In this document: positions 33,218 to 42,419 of the stretch, in pieces | Layout of the letters: every line of letters begins with the position of its first letter | Numbering within the stretch: position 1 is the stretch's first letter | Assembly: GCA_023014485.1 (NCBI GenBank) | Contig: JAJOZX010007511.1 | Span: forward strand, 176,216-240,215 | Length of the DNA stretch: 64,000 nucleotides | From: Bathynomus jamesi | Lineage: Eukaryota > Arthropoda > Malacostraca > Isopoda > Cirolanidae | Direction of reading: 5' to 3' | Translations under genes and position numbers: made by a program | The notes under the pieces: model-generated | Databases searched by the model: none | Told to the model about the DNA's origin: nothing | The model's input: only the letters and a program-made list of their open reading frames with translations

Positions 33218-33685
33218 TGTAGTGAATACTCTTATTTTAGTTTCAAGATAAATGTTAATTTTACCGTCTTGAATTTCGGAATAGCTATAAATTCATTTTA
33301 AATTAGTTACCCATCATAATTCAATTGTAAACCACATTAATACTAATTTTATGTATACTGTATTATTTTATTGTATGTAAACATAATTAATTATATATCA
33401 CAATTGTCAGTTAATTATTTATATTCAAATAATTATTTTAATCTAATACCTTGTCCATTTTGCAAATAAATAATAGAAATCCAAGGGTTATATTTTCCAT
33501 CCTTGGTACTGTCGCAGTTTCGCCTAACGGACTCAATACGGCTAGTGAGATAATCACTGGTTGGCACTTAACCAGCGGCAGTGCTTATGGCTACATCATC
33601 CAGGTTAACCTATACCGGATAGATGCGCTACGGTCCCAAGCCGTAGCTTGCCTAGGCCCAACGACGACGACGACGAAAACCAACA
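33218..33685 (+). repeat. 3' LTR
   Basis: 468 bp, nearly identical to 28658-29124. It ends caaca|ctag, and the TSD follows at 33686-33689. Confidence 0.93.
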
Positions 33686-33897
33686 CTAGTATAGGTAGCT
33701 TATCGGGAAGGTTAGACCGTTAGATAGAGTTGAGGAAGGGGTGAAGGTACGCCGGAGATTAGTAGACGTGGAGGGATTTAGAGTAGTTAAGGGTGGAGCT
33801 AGGCCACGTACGTTAGGTGATAGGAATCCCCCCACCCTATCGAGGTTTCGAACCCTTTCGCGCCATTTGGATAGGGATGTGAAGGAAGGGAAACGAT

Positions 33898-34529
33898 AGT
33901 ATTTATTACAAGAGTACATTATAGGCGTTTAAGGAATTTTACCTTTGCAATCAATATTTTAGACAATTCTAAGACATTTTTCTTCTATAACATTTCTCTC
34001 GCAAATTACGTATAAACGAGATATTACGTGTTTACTTTGTTTTAGCCGCCTATTGGTGCAATCGTGTGGTTCAAATTTTGAATTCAGTCAGTCTCGCCCA
34101 AGCTTTAGTGTCGCTCGCCAGGAAACTTGATCGTCATGGCTGAAAGGTGTGGCGGTTGTAGTGAAGACTATTGGTCGATTATTGTTAAATTTCATAAGAA
34201 TAATCCTGCAACTTTCTCCTTCTTGCATTCACACGGCGTATTGCCTAGTAGTGTTCAGTGTCCGAACTTTCAATTGCCGTGTTTCTATCGTGAAGACAAA
34301 CATCACTGGTTTCGTGGCCGTTCGACCAGGGTAGCTAAATCGAAACGCCGCAAAGTGTGCAACTTTAGTGTTAGCGACTACTAGGTTAGGTTCGGTTATA
34401 TATTAAAACTATGTTTTTCCGATTGTTTTTGATGTTGTTTGAACGAAATTAACCTTGTTTTTATCGCAAATCACTACCTTGTGAGGTTTGATTTACAAAG
34501 CCTGTAATGTACACTTGTAAAAATTTACT
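33898..34529 (+). mobile_element. Non-autonomous Merlin element
   Basis: 632 bp flanked by gaaacgat at 33890-33897 and 34530-34537. Ends pair as agtatttattacaagagtac against, on the other strand, agtaaatttttacaagtgta. The 8-bp TSD and the encoded N-terminus of an ISXO2/IS1016-like transposase (34136-34384) identify Merlin. Removing it and one TSD copy rejoins the CR1 ORF1 text just before the GDS block. Confidence 0.85.
34136..34384 (+). pseudogene. Merlin transposase N-terminal zinc domain only
   Basis: 82 codons from ATG 34136. FSFLHSHGVLPSSVQCPNF, then CFYREDKHHWFRGRS and AKSKRRKVCNFSVSDY, followed by TAG. This matches the zinc-binding N-terminus of arthropod Merlin (DDE_Tnp_ISXO2) transposases, in which Cys pairs precede the catalytic domain. 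The second Cys of the first pair reads Phe (CPNF). The DDE domain is absent, so the product could at most bind DNA. Confidence 0.72.
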
Positions 34530-35159
34530 GAAACGATTTTAATTGGGGACTCTTAGTGCGTCATATGGATAAGGAGTTCGTTGAACGGAATCCAACCGGA
34601 TTGATGTTGCCTCCTGTCACTCGATGTTGGTGACGATGGCAGGGGGCAACTACAGGTATAGGCCCGATACGAGAGTATCTGACCTTTTGGAGAGATGCAG
34701 AGGGTTAATTACGTTCCTGAAGACAAGGTCAGATAGGTCTTTAATTCTAGGTATTACCCCTAGGCACGGTTTCGGTCTCAGGATTAGGTCAAAAACAATA
34801 TTTTTAAACACTAAGCTGGAAGAGATTTGTGCTCAGGAAAATGTACCCTTCGTAAAGCTGTGGTCAGAATTTAGTGATCCGAGCCTTTTTATAAAAGCTG
34901 GGGTGCATTTCAAAGAAATAGGGAATGCTAGGCTAGGTAGATTAATCGATGAGAACGCTCGAAAGCTGTATAGCGCGAAGCCCTCTTTAAACGATGTGGG
35001 TCCGGGAAACGCCGGGCCGACGTGAAAAATAGTTTAAAACGCCGATCCGTAGTAAAAAATAATTTAAACGTCTTTTATTGTAACGCGCGTAGTATTAGAA
35101 ATAAATTGAACGAATTTAAGGCGACAATTTATTCCGGGAACTACGATATAGTTCCTATA

Positions 35160-35343
35160 TAGTCCAGGCAATCTAGAGCAAAAATAGCTTCAACCTGGGC
35201 AAAATTGCTTCAGAAGCTTTCTAAACTGTTTCCAGCTCAGGAACCATTGCAGAATAACATATCCAAAATCCGACAAAATTGGACCCCGGGAACACCCCCA
35301 AAAATGAAATTCAAAATTGCGGACTGGCAGTTTCCTACGAAAT
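35160..35343 (+). repeat. Left terminal inverted repeat of the Academ-like element
   Basis: Pairs with 40344-40511 over about 170 bp at high identity, except for about 15 bases present only here near 35180-35195. Includes ggaccccgggaacacccc. Confidence 0.9.
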
Positions 35344-35741
35344 ACAATAAATTTTAATTTCGCTTTGTAGAGAGAGTTATGACGTTTTTCTTGATCAGTA
35401 AAATGTTTTAAAACACATTTTCGTTTCTAAATTAACCTATATGACACTAAAAATTGTATTAGGCGGCTAGTATTAAACTATGACGTCACGTAATGTAAAT
35501 AAAATATACTGTATGGAGTGTATGTGAGAATGGACATTGCTACATCTCTATAAACTTATATTATATACAACTCTTTAATTCCTACTACCCACTATCAAAT
35601 CTGCGTATTTGTGCTTGTCATTTTCTTTAAAACTGTTATTATGTACTCCTTTTAAATACTGCGACACAGTTTATTAATTTGTGTTTTCTGTTTCAGACTG
35701 ACTCGGTGTACGGCTGACTCGGTGTGCGTCCGCCTTCAAGA

Positions 35742-38700
35742 ATGCAGACCCCTGAAGAATTGTGCGTGATTTGTAAGGAGAAATTGGACAGCGGACAGGA
35801 AGTGGTTCACATCTCGCAAAAAGGAGCAGATAGTATAAATGCATCCAGCCGCAGCCGTGGAAGCGATGTTGTTGCAACAGCTGGAATAAGTGTTCACGTT
35901 GTATGTAGGAAAAGGTTTACGGATAAAAAGACCATTGAAATAAAGAAGAGACAGACCGCAGCCGAGGCAATACCAAGGAAAAGTGCTCGTTTTCATGAAT
36001 ACGCATTTTCCAGTGCTACTCACTGTTTGTTTTGTGATACCTTTGTGGACTTTTTTTCCAAACACAAACCAAAATCAGAGCATGTCAAAATAAGAACTAC
36101 AGAGTTCTCCGAAACCATAAAAAGGTGCTGTGAAAGCCGCTGCGATGAATGGTCGTTTAATGTAAAAGGCCGTCTGGAGTATTATCTTCGTGATATTCCT
36201 GCTGCAGATTGTGTCTACCATCACACCTGCAGCGTAAATTTTCGAAGTGGAAAAAACATTCCTCACGCATACTCCTCCGACGATCATGATTCGAAGAAAG
36301 GGAGACCAACTAATGAAGAGCAACACCAAGCATTCCTTCAGACCTGTGCTTACCTGGAAGAGAATGATGATGAACAACTGTTGATTGGAGACCTAATTTC
36401 CAAAATGGAGGAATATCTTCAAGGAAGTCAGAGCTCTGTCTACGAACGCAGGCACATGAAGAGAAAGCTTTTAGAACGTTACGGAGACAAGATCATAATA
36501 TCAGGTGAAAGTGGGAAGGCAGATGTAGTAACACTACGAGAGACAGCTAATGAAATTCTTATAGATTATCAAAAAAGTCGAAAGACTGTGATATAGATAT
36601 AGAGCTACAGAAGATTTACCTAGTAGAAGCTGCTGCAAAAATAATCAGAAGTGATATCAAGTCTGTCGACTCGCCTAGAAAAGATGTGTATCCATCTCCA
36701 AATGACATCACTGCAGAAAGTGCTCTTGATTACATTCCCAACAGTCTGAAATTGCTATTATCAAAAGCATTTGCGGGACAGGATGCTTCAAGAAAAATAG
36801 GTGCAATTGGGCAGAGCATTATGCAAGCAACCCGTCCTAGAGGATTACTATGTCCACTACAGATCGGTTTGTCGGTTCAGCTACACCACAACTTTAGGTC
36901 AAGGTACCTTATTGACGTTCTCCATCAGCTGGGTTACTGTTCGTCGTATGCAGAAGTAACAAGATTCGAAAGAAACGCGGCGCTGGCAAGTGGGTCTGGC
37001 TTTTTTACTGTTGATGAAAACACTGCAGTCCTTCTAGCAGCAGATAACGTCGATCATGATGTCTGCACTTTGGATGGGAAGAATACCTTTCATGGAATGG
37101 GTATGATTACCGCAATAACTCCGAAGATCAAGATCCACCCTTCTATTCACAGGCGTAATGTTGGTGACAATGACATTAAGAAGATTGCAACCGTTGACAT
37201 TAGGGAATATAGACACGCGAGAAGCATGTTGAGGGACATCTCATTCCGCGAACTTCCAGTACCCACTGCCACCATAAGTCGACTTAGTCTTCTCTGGCAG
37301 ATATCTTCAGCAGAAAGATCAGGTCCAAGTTGGTCCGGAACAATGCAGGCAATTCACGGTGGATCAAGTGTCTCACATCCAGGTGTGGCGTCGATCACGT
37401 TCCTTCCCATCATAGATATGTCGCCAACTGACATGACCTGCATATTTTCGACATTACTATATTTGAGCAAGATAGCACGCGATCAAAAAGTCCCATGCAT
37501 TATTACCTTTGATCAGCCTTTGTTCTGGAAAGCTTCCCAAATCATCAATGAACAGAGAGACCTGCAGGACATTGTTTTAATGCTGGGATCATTTCACACT
37601 CTGATGAATCTTTTGGGAGCAGTCGGTACTCTTATGAATGGTTCAGGATTGTCTGAAGTACTTCAAGAAATATACGGACCAAATGCCGTGCAACACATGA
37701 TGTCTGGAAAAGCTGTTTCAAGAGCGATACGTGGTCATATGATAGTAGATGCAGCTCTTAGTACCTTACTAGTCGCAGACGTTTTCCCTCGTAATGAAGA
37801 TGGAACTCCTCATGACCTCCATAAGGAAGCTTGTGACCTGCTCGACGATGTTATGAGCGCCAAACAATCAGTTGAGGATGTGGAATCTTCGAATGCATTG
37901 TCTCAGATTGCTACCACTTTGGATGCGAAGAAAACTGACCTACAATCTACTTCGCAAACAAGTCAACTCTGGTTGGAATATCAGCGAATGATCAACATTG
38001 CACGTTCCTTGATAACAGCAGACAGAACCGGCTCGTGGGATTTGCACTTGCAAGCTATGCTGGAGACCATCCCCATAATTGCAGCAGCCGGACATCACAA
38101 TTACCTGAAATCGATATACCTGTACCTGCAGAAAATGTTAAGTTTGCCTTCTGAAAATCCAGCCCTTAACAAAATGTTCCAGGAAGGTAAGTTTGTGGTA
38201 AGAAGAAGCGACAGATTATGGGCCGGACTCGGCACAGACCTGGTGATAGAACAAGTACTAATGCGTTCCCTGAAAAGCAGAGGCGGACTGACACGTGGAA
38301 GTGGATTTACAGACATCCAAAGGACAACGTGGCTCTTTTCTATGCCTCTGCGTTCCACTTATAACTTAGCAATGCAGGAATACACCAGAGTTTTGTTGGA
38401 AAGTAGTGAACAGCACAAGGAAATGAGGGGAAGTAGACAAATCAGGGACAGTAATGACATGAAGAAAGTACTTGAACGTCTGGAATCCTTATCCCCATTC
38501 CATTCTACCTCGGGTCTCTGCAACATTGTAACAGGGCTAACTGCTGATCCTGGAGTTAACGTTCATCAATTGCATTCAATCGGTACGAACATTGTCGTAA
38601 AAATGATTGGGAAACAAGCCTTTACATATTCTGCCAAAAGATCTGACAAAGTGAAAACACTAGGATCTGCTTCTGCCGTTGTGATCACTGATGCTTCAGA

Positions 38701-40105
38701 TATAGAAGTAGATCCTGCACTACTGTTTCAGAGAATGATGACTGTTGCCACTGGCGGAGACATGAATCTTGAAGATGTCATGTGTTACGAACTGTGTGCA
38801 TATCCTCCAGCATTGGTCGAATCACGAAGTATCTTGAAGAAACCCGATAAGTCTCAGCTAGCTCATGCAATAATCAAATACACTGACACTTTACGCATGG
38901 AAGAAGTTCAAGAAATTCAGTGCACAGACCAGTACGTATTGGATGGTGGATCTCTACTACATCGTGTTTCCTGGCGTCAAGATGAAACATATGACAGCAT
39001 CGCCAACTCATATGCCGATTTCACTCTGAAAACATATGGAAAAGCAATCATTGTTTTTGATGGCTACAGCACGATCAAGGACATGACCCACAGAAGACGC
39101 AGCACCAAGACAAGCAGAAATGTGAATCTCAGTCCAAGCATGAAGTTTGTTGGCCAGAAGGAACACTTCTTGGCTAATGAAAACAACAAGCAAGCATTTA
39201 TTTCCCTCGTAGGTGAGATGTTGAAGAAGCACGGGTGTACTGTTCACAACGCAGATGGGGATGCTGATGTGGACATCGTTCGTGCAGCAGTTTCCTCATC
39301 AGAAAATGCAACTACAACAGTAGTAGGGGAAGACACCGACTTGCTGATTCTCCTTCTGTACCATGCCAAGGACAGTGGTTTCAAGTTGTACTATCGCAGC
39401 GATATAAGACGGGGACCATCTCCTAATCCTGTGTATGATATTCTCAGCATTCAATCATTGTTAGGCAATGACACCTGCAACTATCTCCTGTTTGTGCATG
39501 CTTTCACGGGCTGTGATAGCACATCCAGAATTTTTTCGATCGGTAAAGCCAAAGCATTCGACACACTGATGAAGGTGGCTGAACTCCGTTCAGTTGCAAA
39601 TACATTCTGTTCTGATTGTTGCCAACACTCTGACATTGAAGCCGCTGGAAGAAAGGCAATGCTTCTGTTGTATGGCTGCAAAACACTTGAATCCACTAAC
39701 GCACTACGTCATCGAATGTTAGTTGAAAAGGTAGCTACAGCTAAATCTTTTGTTACACCCGAACGTTTGCCACCTACCGATGCGTCCACAAAGTACCACA
39801 GCTTTCGCACATACTTTCAAATACTAATCTGGAAGTCTACAGAAGAGAAGATCGATGCAGAACAGTGGGGTTGGTATGTAAAGAATAATTCCTACTACCC
39901 TACAGCCTGCGACAAGCCACCAGCTCCAAATTATCTACTCAACATGATCCGCTGCTCCTGCAAGACGAAATGTGCTACTTCAAGATGTGGATGCAAGCGT
40001 AATGGAACGCCCTGTTCAGCCGCTTGTGGCGAGTGCCAAATCAGTGGTTGCGATAACAACCCAAGTACCGGTAATCTATCCGATGATAGTGATGAAGAGG
40101 ATTAA
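35742..40105 (+). pseudogene. Academ-like transposase, about 1,450 aa, one frameshift
   Basis: ATG 35742 (MQTPEELCVICKEKL) opens 284 codons to a TAG at 36594-36596. The remaining frame is open from before 36581 (SKDCDIDIELQKIYLVEAAAK) to TAA 40105, with no plausible ATG at its front. One protein with a single-base shift in the A6 run at 36571-36576 is therefore likely. N-terminal zinc pairs are CVICKE...VHVVCRKRF, HCLFCDTF and CVYHHTC. The long middle is unrecognised (FFTVDENTAVLLAADNVDHD, CIITFDQPLFWKA). The C-terminus has an XPG-type block (NADGDADVDIV, then VVGEDTDLLILLL near 39320-39350). It ends in a CXC-like cluster (CSCKTKC..CGCK..C..C..C) and an acidic tail. It would excise and paste the element. 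Confidence 0.8.
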
Positions 40106-40343
40106 TTTCTGTATGTTTGTGACCAGGTATCACTTCTTCTGTAATGAACATAACTTGAAACTGGGAAAAAAATAATTGTTGTATTGTTGATTATAAAAAT
40201 CTGTAAAAAGCTATATAACATTATATTTGCGTAATAACTGGTTGTGTTGTATATTGTTGAATTATTTAAAACATTACAACTGAAAGAAAAAGCATCAAAT
40301 GTATCTCTATAAATAAAAGCGTAAATTATATATATTTTTTTTG

Positions 40344-40511
40344 TAGGAAACATCCAGACCGCCATTTTGAATTTCATTTTTGGGGGTGTTCCCGGGGTCC
40401 AATTTTGTCGGATTTTGGATATGTTATTCGGCAATGGTTCCTGAGCTGGAAACAGTTTAGAAAGCTTCTGAAGCAATTTTGCCCAGGTCTAACTACAAAT
40501 TGCCTGGACTA
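40344..40511 (-). repeat. Right terminal inverted repeat of the Academ-like element
   Basis: Reverse complement of 35160-35343, ending cctggacta|ata. It contains the same ggggtgttcccggggtcc block. Confidence 0.9.
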
Positions 40512-41435
40512 ATAACCGAAACGTGGTTAAATACCGTGACTCGGGACTTGGTGGGGGAACTTGATATATCGGGTTTTGGCGGGATTGTTGGCGGCGTTTT
40601 GTTGTACATTAGTAATTCCCTTGGGGCTATCGAGGTTAAGATAGATTTTCCGGCAGCAATTAATGCGATATGCGTTGAAGTTAGGGCGTGAAGTATTAGC
40701 TTTAATTTCGTTGTTGTTTATAGACCTTCCGTTCAACCCCTCGATACCGATACTAGATTTTACACACTTCTTGATAACTTTATTAATAATCGAGATAGTA
40801 TAATTGTCGGAGACTTTAACTGCCCTAACGTTAATTACGAGACTTTTACTAGTAATGATGAGGGTTTGAGACTGGTTGAGTTCATGGAAGATCATTTTTT
40901 TACGACAAGCCGATAAAGCCGATAAAAGATAACATAGGCCCTCTAGTGGACACTAACGGCGCTTGCTTCCGACGCTCAGGCAATGGTATTTTTAACAACT
41001 TTTTTGCGAAAGTTTTTACCGTAGAAGACGTAAATAATGTCCCCGACGTGGACGATATCGTTTCATTTAGTAGCGACACCATTTTGAATGAAATAACTGT
41101 TTGCGAGGGTGAGATTGCACATTATATCGATAAGCTAAAAGTAAGCTGACGCGCTTTATCCTAGACATTTGAAAGATTTGAAAGACGTTATCGTAAGCCC
41201 CTTAACAAAAATTTTAATAAGTCACTAAAAGTGGGGATTATTCCTGAACACTTCAAATTAGCTAACGTTACGCCCATTTTAAAAAGGCGACCGCGCAGTA
41301 GCTAGCAATTATAGGCTTATTAGCTTAACGCCATAAATCTTGTTTAACTAATTTGTTAGAGTTTTATAACGAAATAGTGCGCGAATACGATGGGCTTAGA
41401 GCGGCTGACGTTATTTATTTAGACTTTTAAAAGCC

Positions 41436-41862
41436 GGGTCGCTCCGCTAGTTTTATTTATTTTGATTGGGTCCAAAATCCCAGCTGAGCCTTCAACGGCT
41501 AGGCTCTGAGGGGCTACTTTAACTTTTGCCTACATCAACTCAATTTTCAGGGAAGTGTCTCATTTTTCAACAATGTACTTTATTTTTCAACGTTGAAAAA
41601 TGAGGTGCACCTCATTATTCGACGTTGAATAATGAGGTGTACCTCATTTTTCGACGTTACACCCGGTATCGGAGAGCTTGTCCCACGCTACGACAAATGT
41701 TTGAATCTGTTTGGTGATTATATAGAAAAACAGTAATAAGTTGTTGTTGAAATACTTGTCATAATTAGTTGCCTTGTAATAACAGTTTCTTCAAAACACC
41801 TCGTAATCTTACTTTTTGAACAACCCTCGTATATCGTATTTTTTCGCACTTTTTTTTTTTCT
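41436..41862 (+). mobile_element. Composite block: unknown element plus mariner 3' end
   Basis: 41436-41660 starts gggtcgctccgctag, is non-coding and holds a palindrome ladder. 41664-41832 reads as the last 20 codons of a mariner transposase (LVPRYDKCLNLFGDYIEKQ then stop). A 3' UTR follows, then a mariner-type end reading gagggttgttcaaaaagtaa on -. A polyT tract follows. The same composite, in the same order relative to CR1, lies inverted at 60282-60710. Confidence 0.7.
41583..41659. repeat. Ladder of adjacent palindromes
   Basis: Four or five head-to-tail palindromes: tttttcaacgttgaaaaa, tgaggtgcacctca, a near-palindrome with arms ttattc/gaataa, tgaggtgtacctca, and a half unit. The inverted counterpart is at 60472-60548. 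No coding potential; the region can form cruciforms. Confidence 0.9.
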
Positions 41863-41865
41863 TAA

Positions 41866-41938
41866 CCCTGGAATGCATAGCGAGGTCCAGTTGGACCCCG
41901 CTATGCAGAATGATTTGATTCGCCTGTGCAGTCTAGGG
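41866..41938. mobile_element. Possible micro piggyBac-type element
   Basis: TTAA at 41862-41865 and 41939-41942 encloses 73 bp whose ends are ccctggaatgcatag and, reversed, ccctagactgcacag. TTAA targets and CCCT-starting ends are the piggyBac signature. Inside is an inner palindrome around ggtccagttggacc. There is room for two ends only and no gene. Confidence 0.5.
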
Positions 41939-41942
41939 TTAA

Positions 41943-42327
41943 AAATCATATTAATAAAGACGATTTTCAGAGTAAAAAATGTCAAATACGCTGAAAAACA
42001 TGTTGCATTTTCTATCATGTAATATTGTATAATATTTTAACAAAAAAATCGTCCTAAAAGGCAGATTTTAGAAAGGGAAACAAAGTGTTTTATATACCAA
42101 GTAATACGAAGCTGATGTAGGCCTGTAGTTCTACATCTGTCTAGTAGAGCATTAAAATCAGCTAATATACAGAAAAAATAATATCCGTCGAATCAAGGGG
42201 TATAATTTTTCTCGATCGTGGGGGCTTTCAGCCCCATACTCCCCCCCTCCTTAAATACACCGTTACTAATTGTAAATTTTATTGGCAGTATATAAATGCT
42301 ATAACATGGTATAATATGCATGTCAAT
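41943..42327. other. No gene seen
   Basis: AT-rich spacer between the piggyBac-like ends and the 3' tail of J3 copy E. Nothing recognisable. Confidence 0.55.
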
Positions 42328-42419
42328 ATTTTTTTTCCTTCCTTTATTTTACCGCCGATTCGTACCTAGTGAGAGTGGTACATATTTCGGTGAGACAGTG
42401 GGTAGGTGGGTGGTGTCAC

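Larger units (their letters stand above)
28658..33685 (+). mobile_element. Ty3/gypsy LTR retrotransposon, CsRn1 clade, near-full length
   Basis: 5,028 bp flanked by ctag at 28654-28657 and 33686-33689. Two LTRs of 467 and 468 bp begin TGTAGTG and end CAACA. They differ by one substitution and one 1-bp indel as far as I can read, so the insertion is recent. The primer site matches the tRNA-Trp 3' end. The gag motif C-x2-H-x9-C-x3-C is the signature of the CsRn1 clade. The pol order is protease, RT, RNase H, integrase. It sits in the ORF1 of CR1 copy B. Confidence 0.93.
28400..35026 (+). pseudogene. CR1 copy B ORF1 with esterase (GDSL-like) domain, in three pieces
   Basis: Pieces are 28400-28657, 33690-33889 and 34538-35026. 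The N-terminal piece has Cys pairs (CARCGV in one frame, CFFCELSEEIVDLKCSVCE in the next), a PHD-like zinc region known in CR1 ORF1. The middle is a coiled, charged region (VSKLKGEVRNLVSS). The last piece is an SGNH/GDSL esterase. The GDS block starts at 34545 with one base missing after it. It continues with DKEFVERNPTG, VTMAGGNYRYRPDTRVSDLLE (GGND reads GGNY), ILGITPRHGF, and GVHFKEIGNARLGRL with the usual catalytic His. Esterase domains in ORF1 are known for CR1. Several frame changes make it dead. Confidence 0.72.
35160..40511 (+). mobile_element. Academ-like DNA transposon, near intact
   Basis: 5,352 bp with long inverted repeats (35160-35343 and 40344-40511) starting tagtccaggcaat and sharing caaaattgcttcagaagctt and accattgc blocks. 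The 3-bp duplication ata lies at 35157-35159 and 40512-40514. Removing the insert restores the CR1 endonuclease text seen in copy A. One large transposase occupies most of the element. Length, 3-bp TSD and an XPG-like nuclease region suit the Academ superfamily, whose AcademX lineage is known to carry an XPG nuclease. The superfamily assignment is inference. Confidence 0.85.
28150..41435 (+). mobile_element. CR1-like element, copy B, host of three insertions
   Basis: Likely 5' UTR 28150-28399, ORF1 from 28400, and ORF2 from about 35067. It is interrupted by a CsRn1-type LTR element (28658-33685, TSD ctag), a Merlin element (33898-34529, TSD gaaacgat) and an Academ-like element (35160-40511, TSD ata). 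Removing the inserts rejoins the text at each site. The ORF2 part has a large deletion near 40903 and ends in RT motif LDFKKA at about 41435, where a block shared with copy C begins. Confidence 0.78.
35067..41435 (+). pseudogene. CR1 copy B ORF2 (split by the Academ-like element)
   Basis: 35067-35159 encodes the endonuclease start (VFYCNARSIRNKLNEFKATI). After the insert, 40515-40910 continues (ETWLNTVTRDLVGELDISGF, FVVVYRPSVQPL, VGDFNCPNVNYETF, LVEFMEDHFF). A deletion then jumps to KPIKDNIGPLVDTNG, NNVPDVDDIVSFSSD and EIAHYIDKLKVS. Next, RT pieces ADALYPRHLKDLKDVIV and KKGDRAVASNYRLISLT end in VIYLDFKKA. A deletion just after KLKVS removes the PGP of the RT block and is shared with copy C. 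Dead copy. Confidence 0.75.

Noticed and set aside
35742..40105. Large ORF pair as a host gene with CXC domain
   Set aside because: It lies inside inverted repeats of about 170 bp flanked by a 3-bp duplication within a CR1 copy, so it is transposon-encoded.
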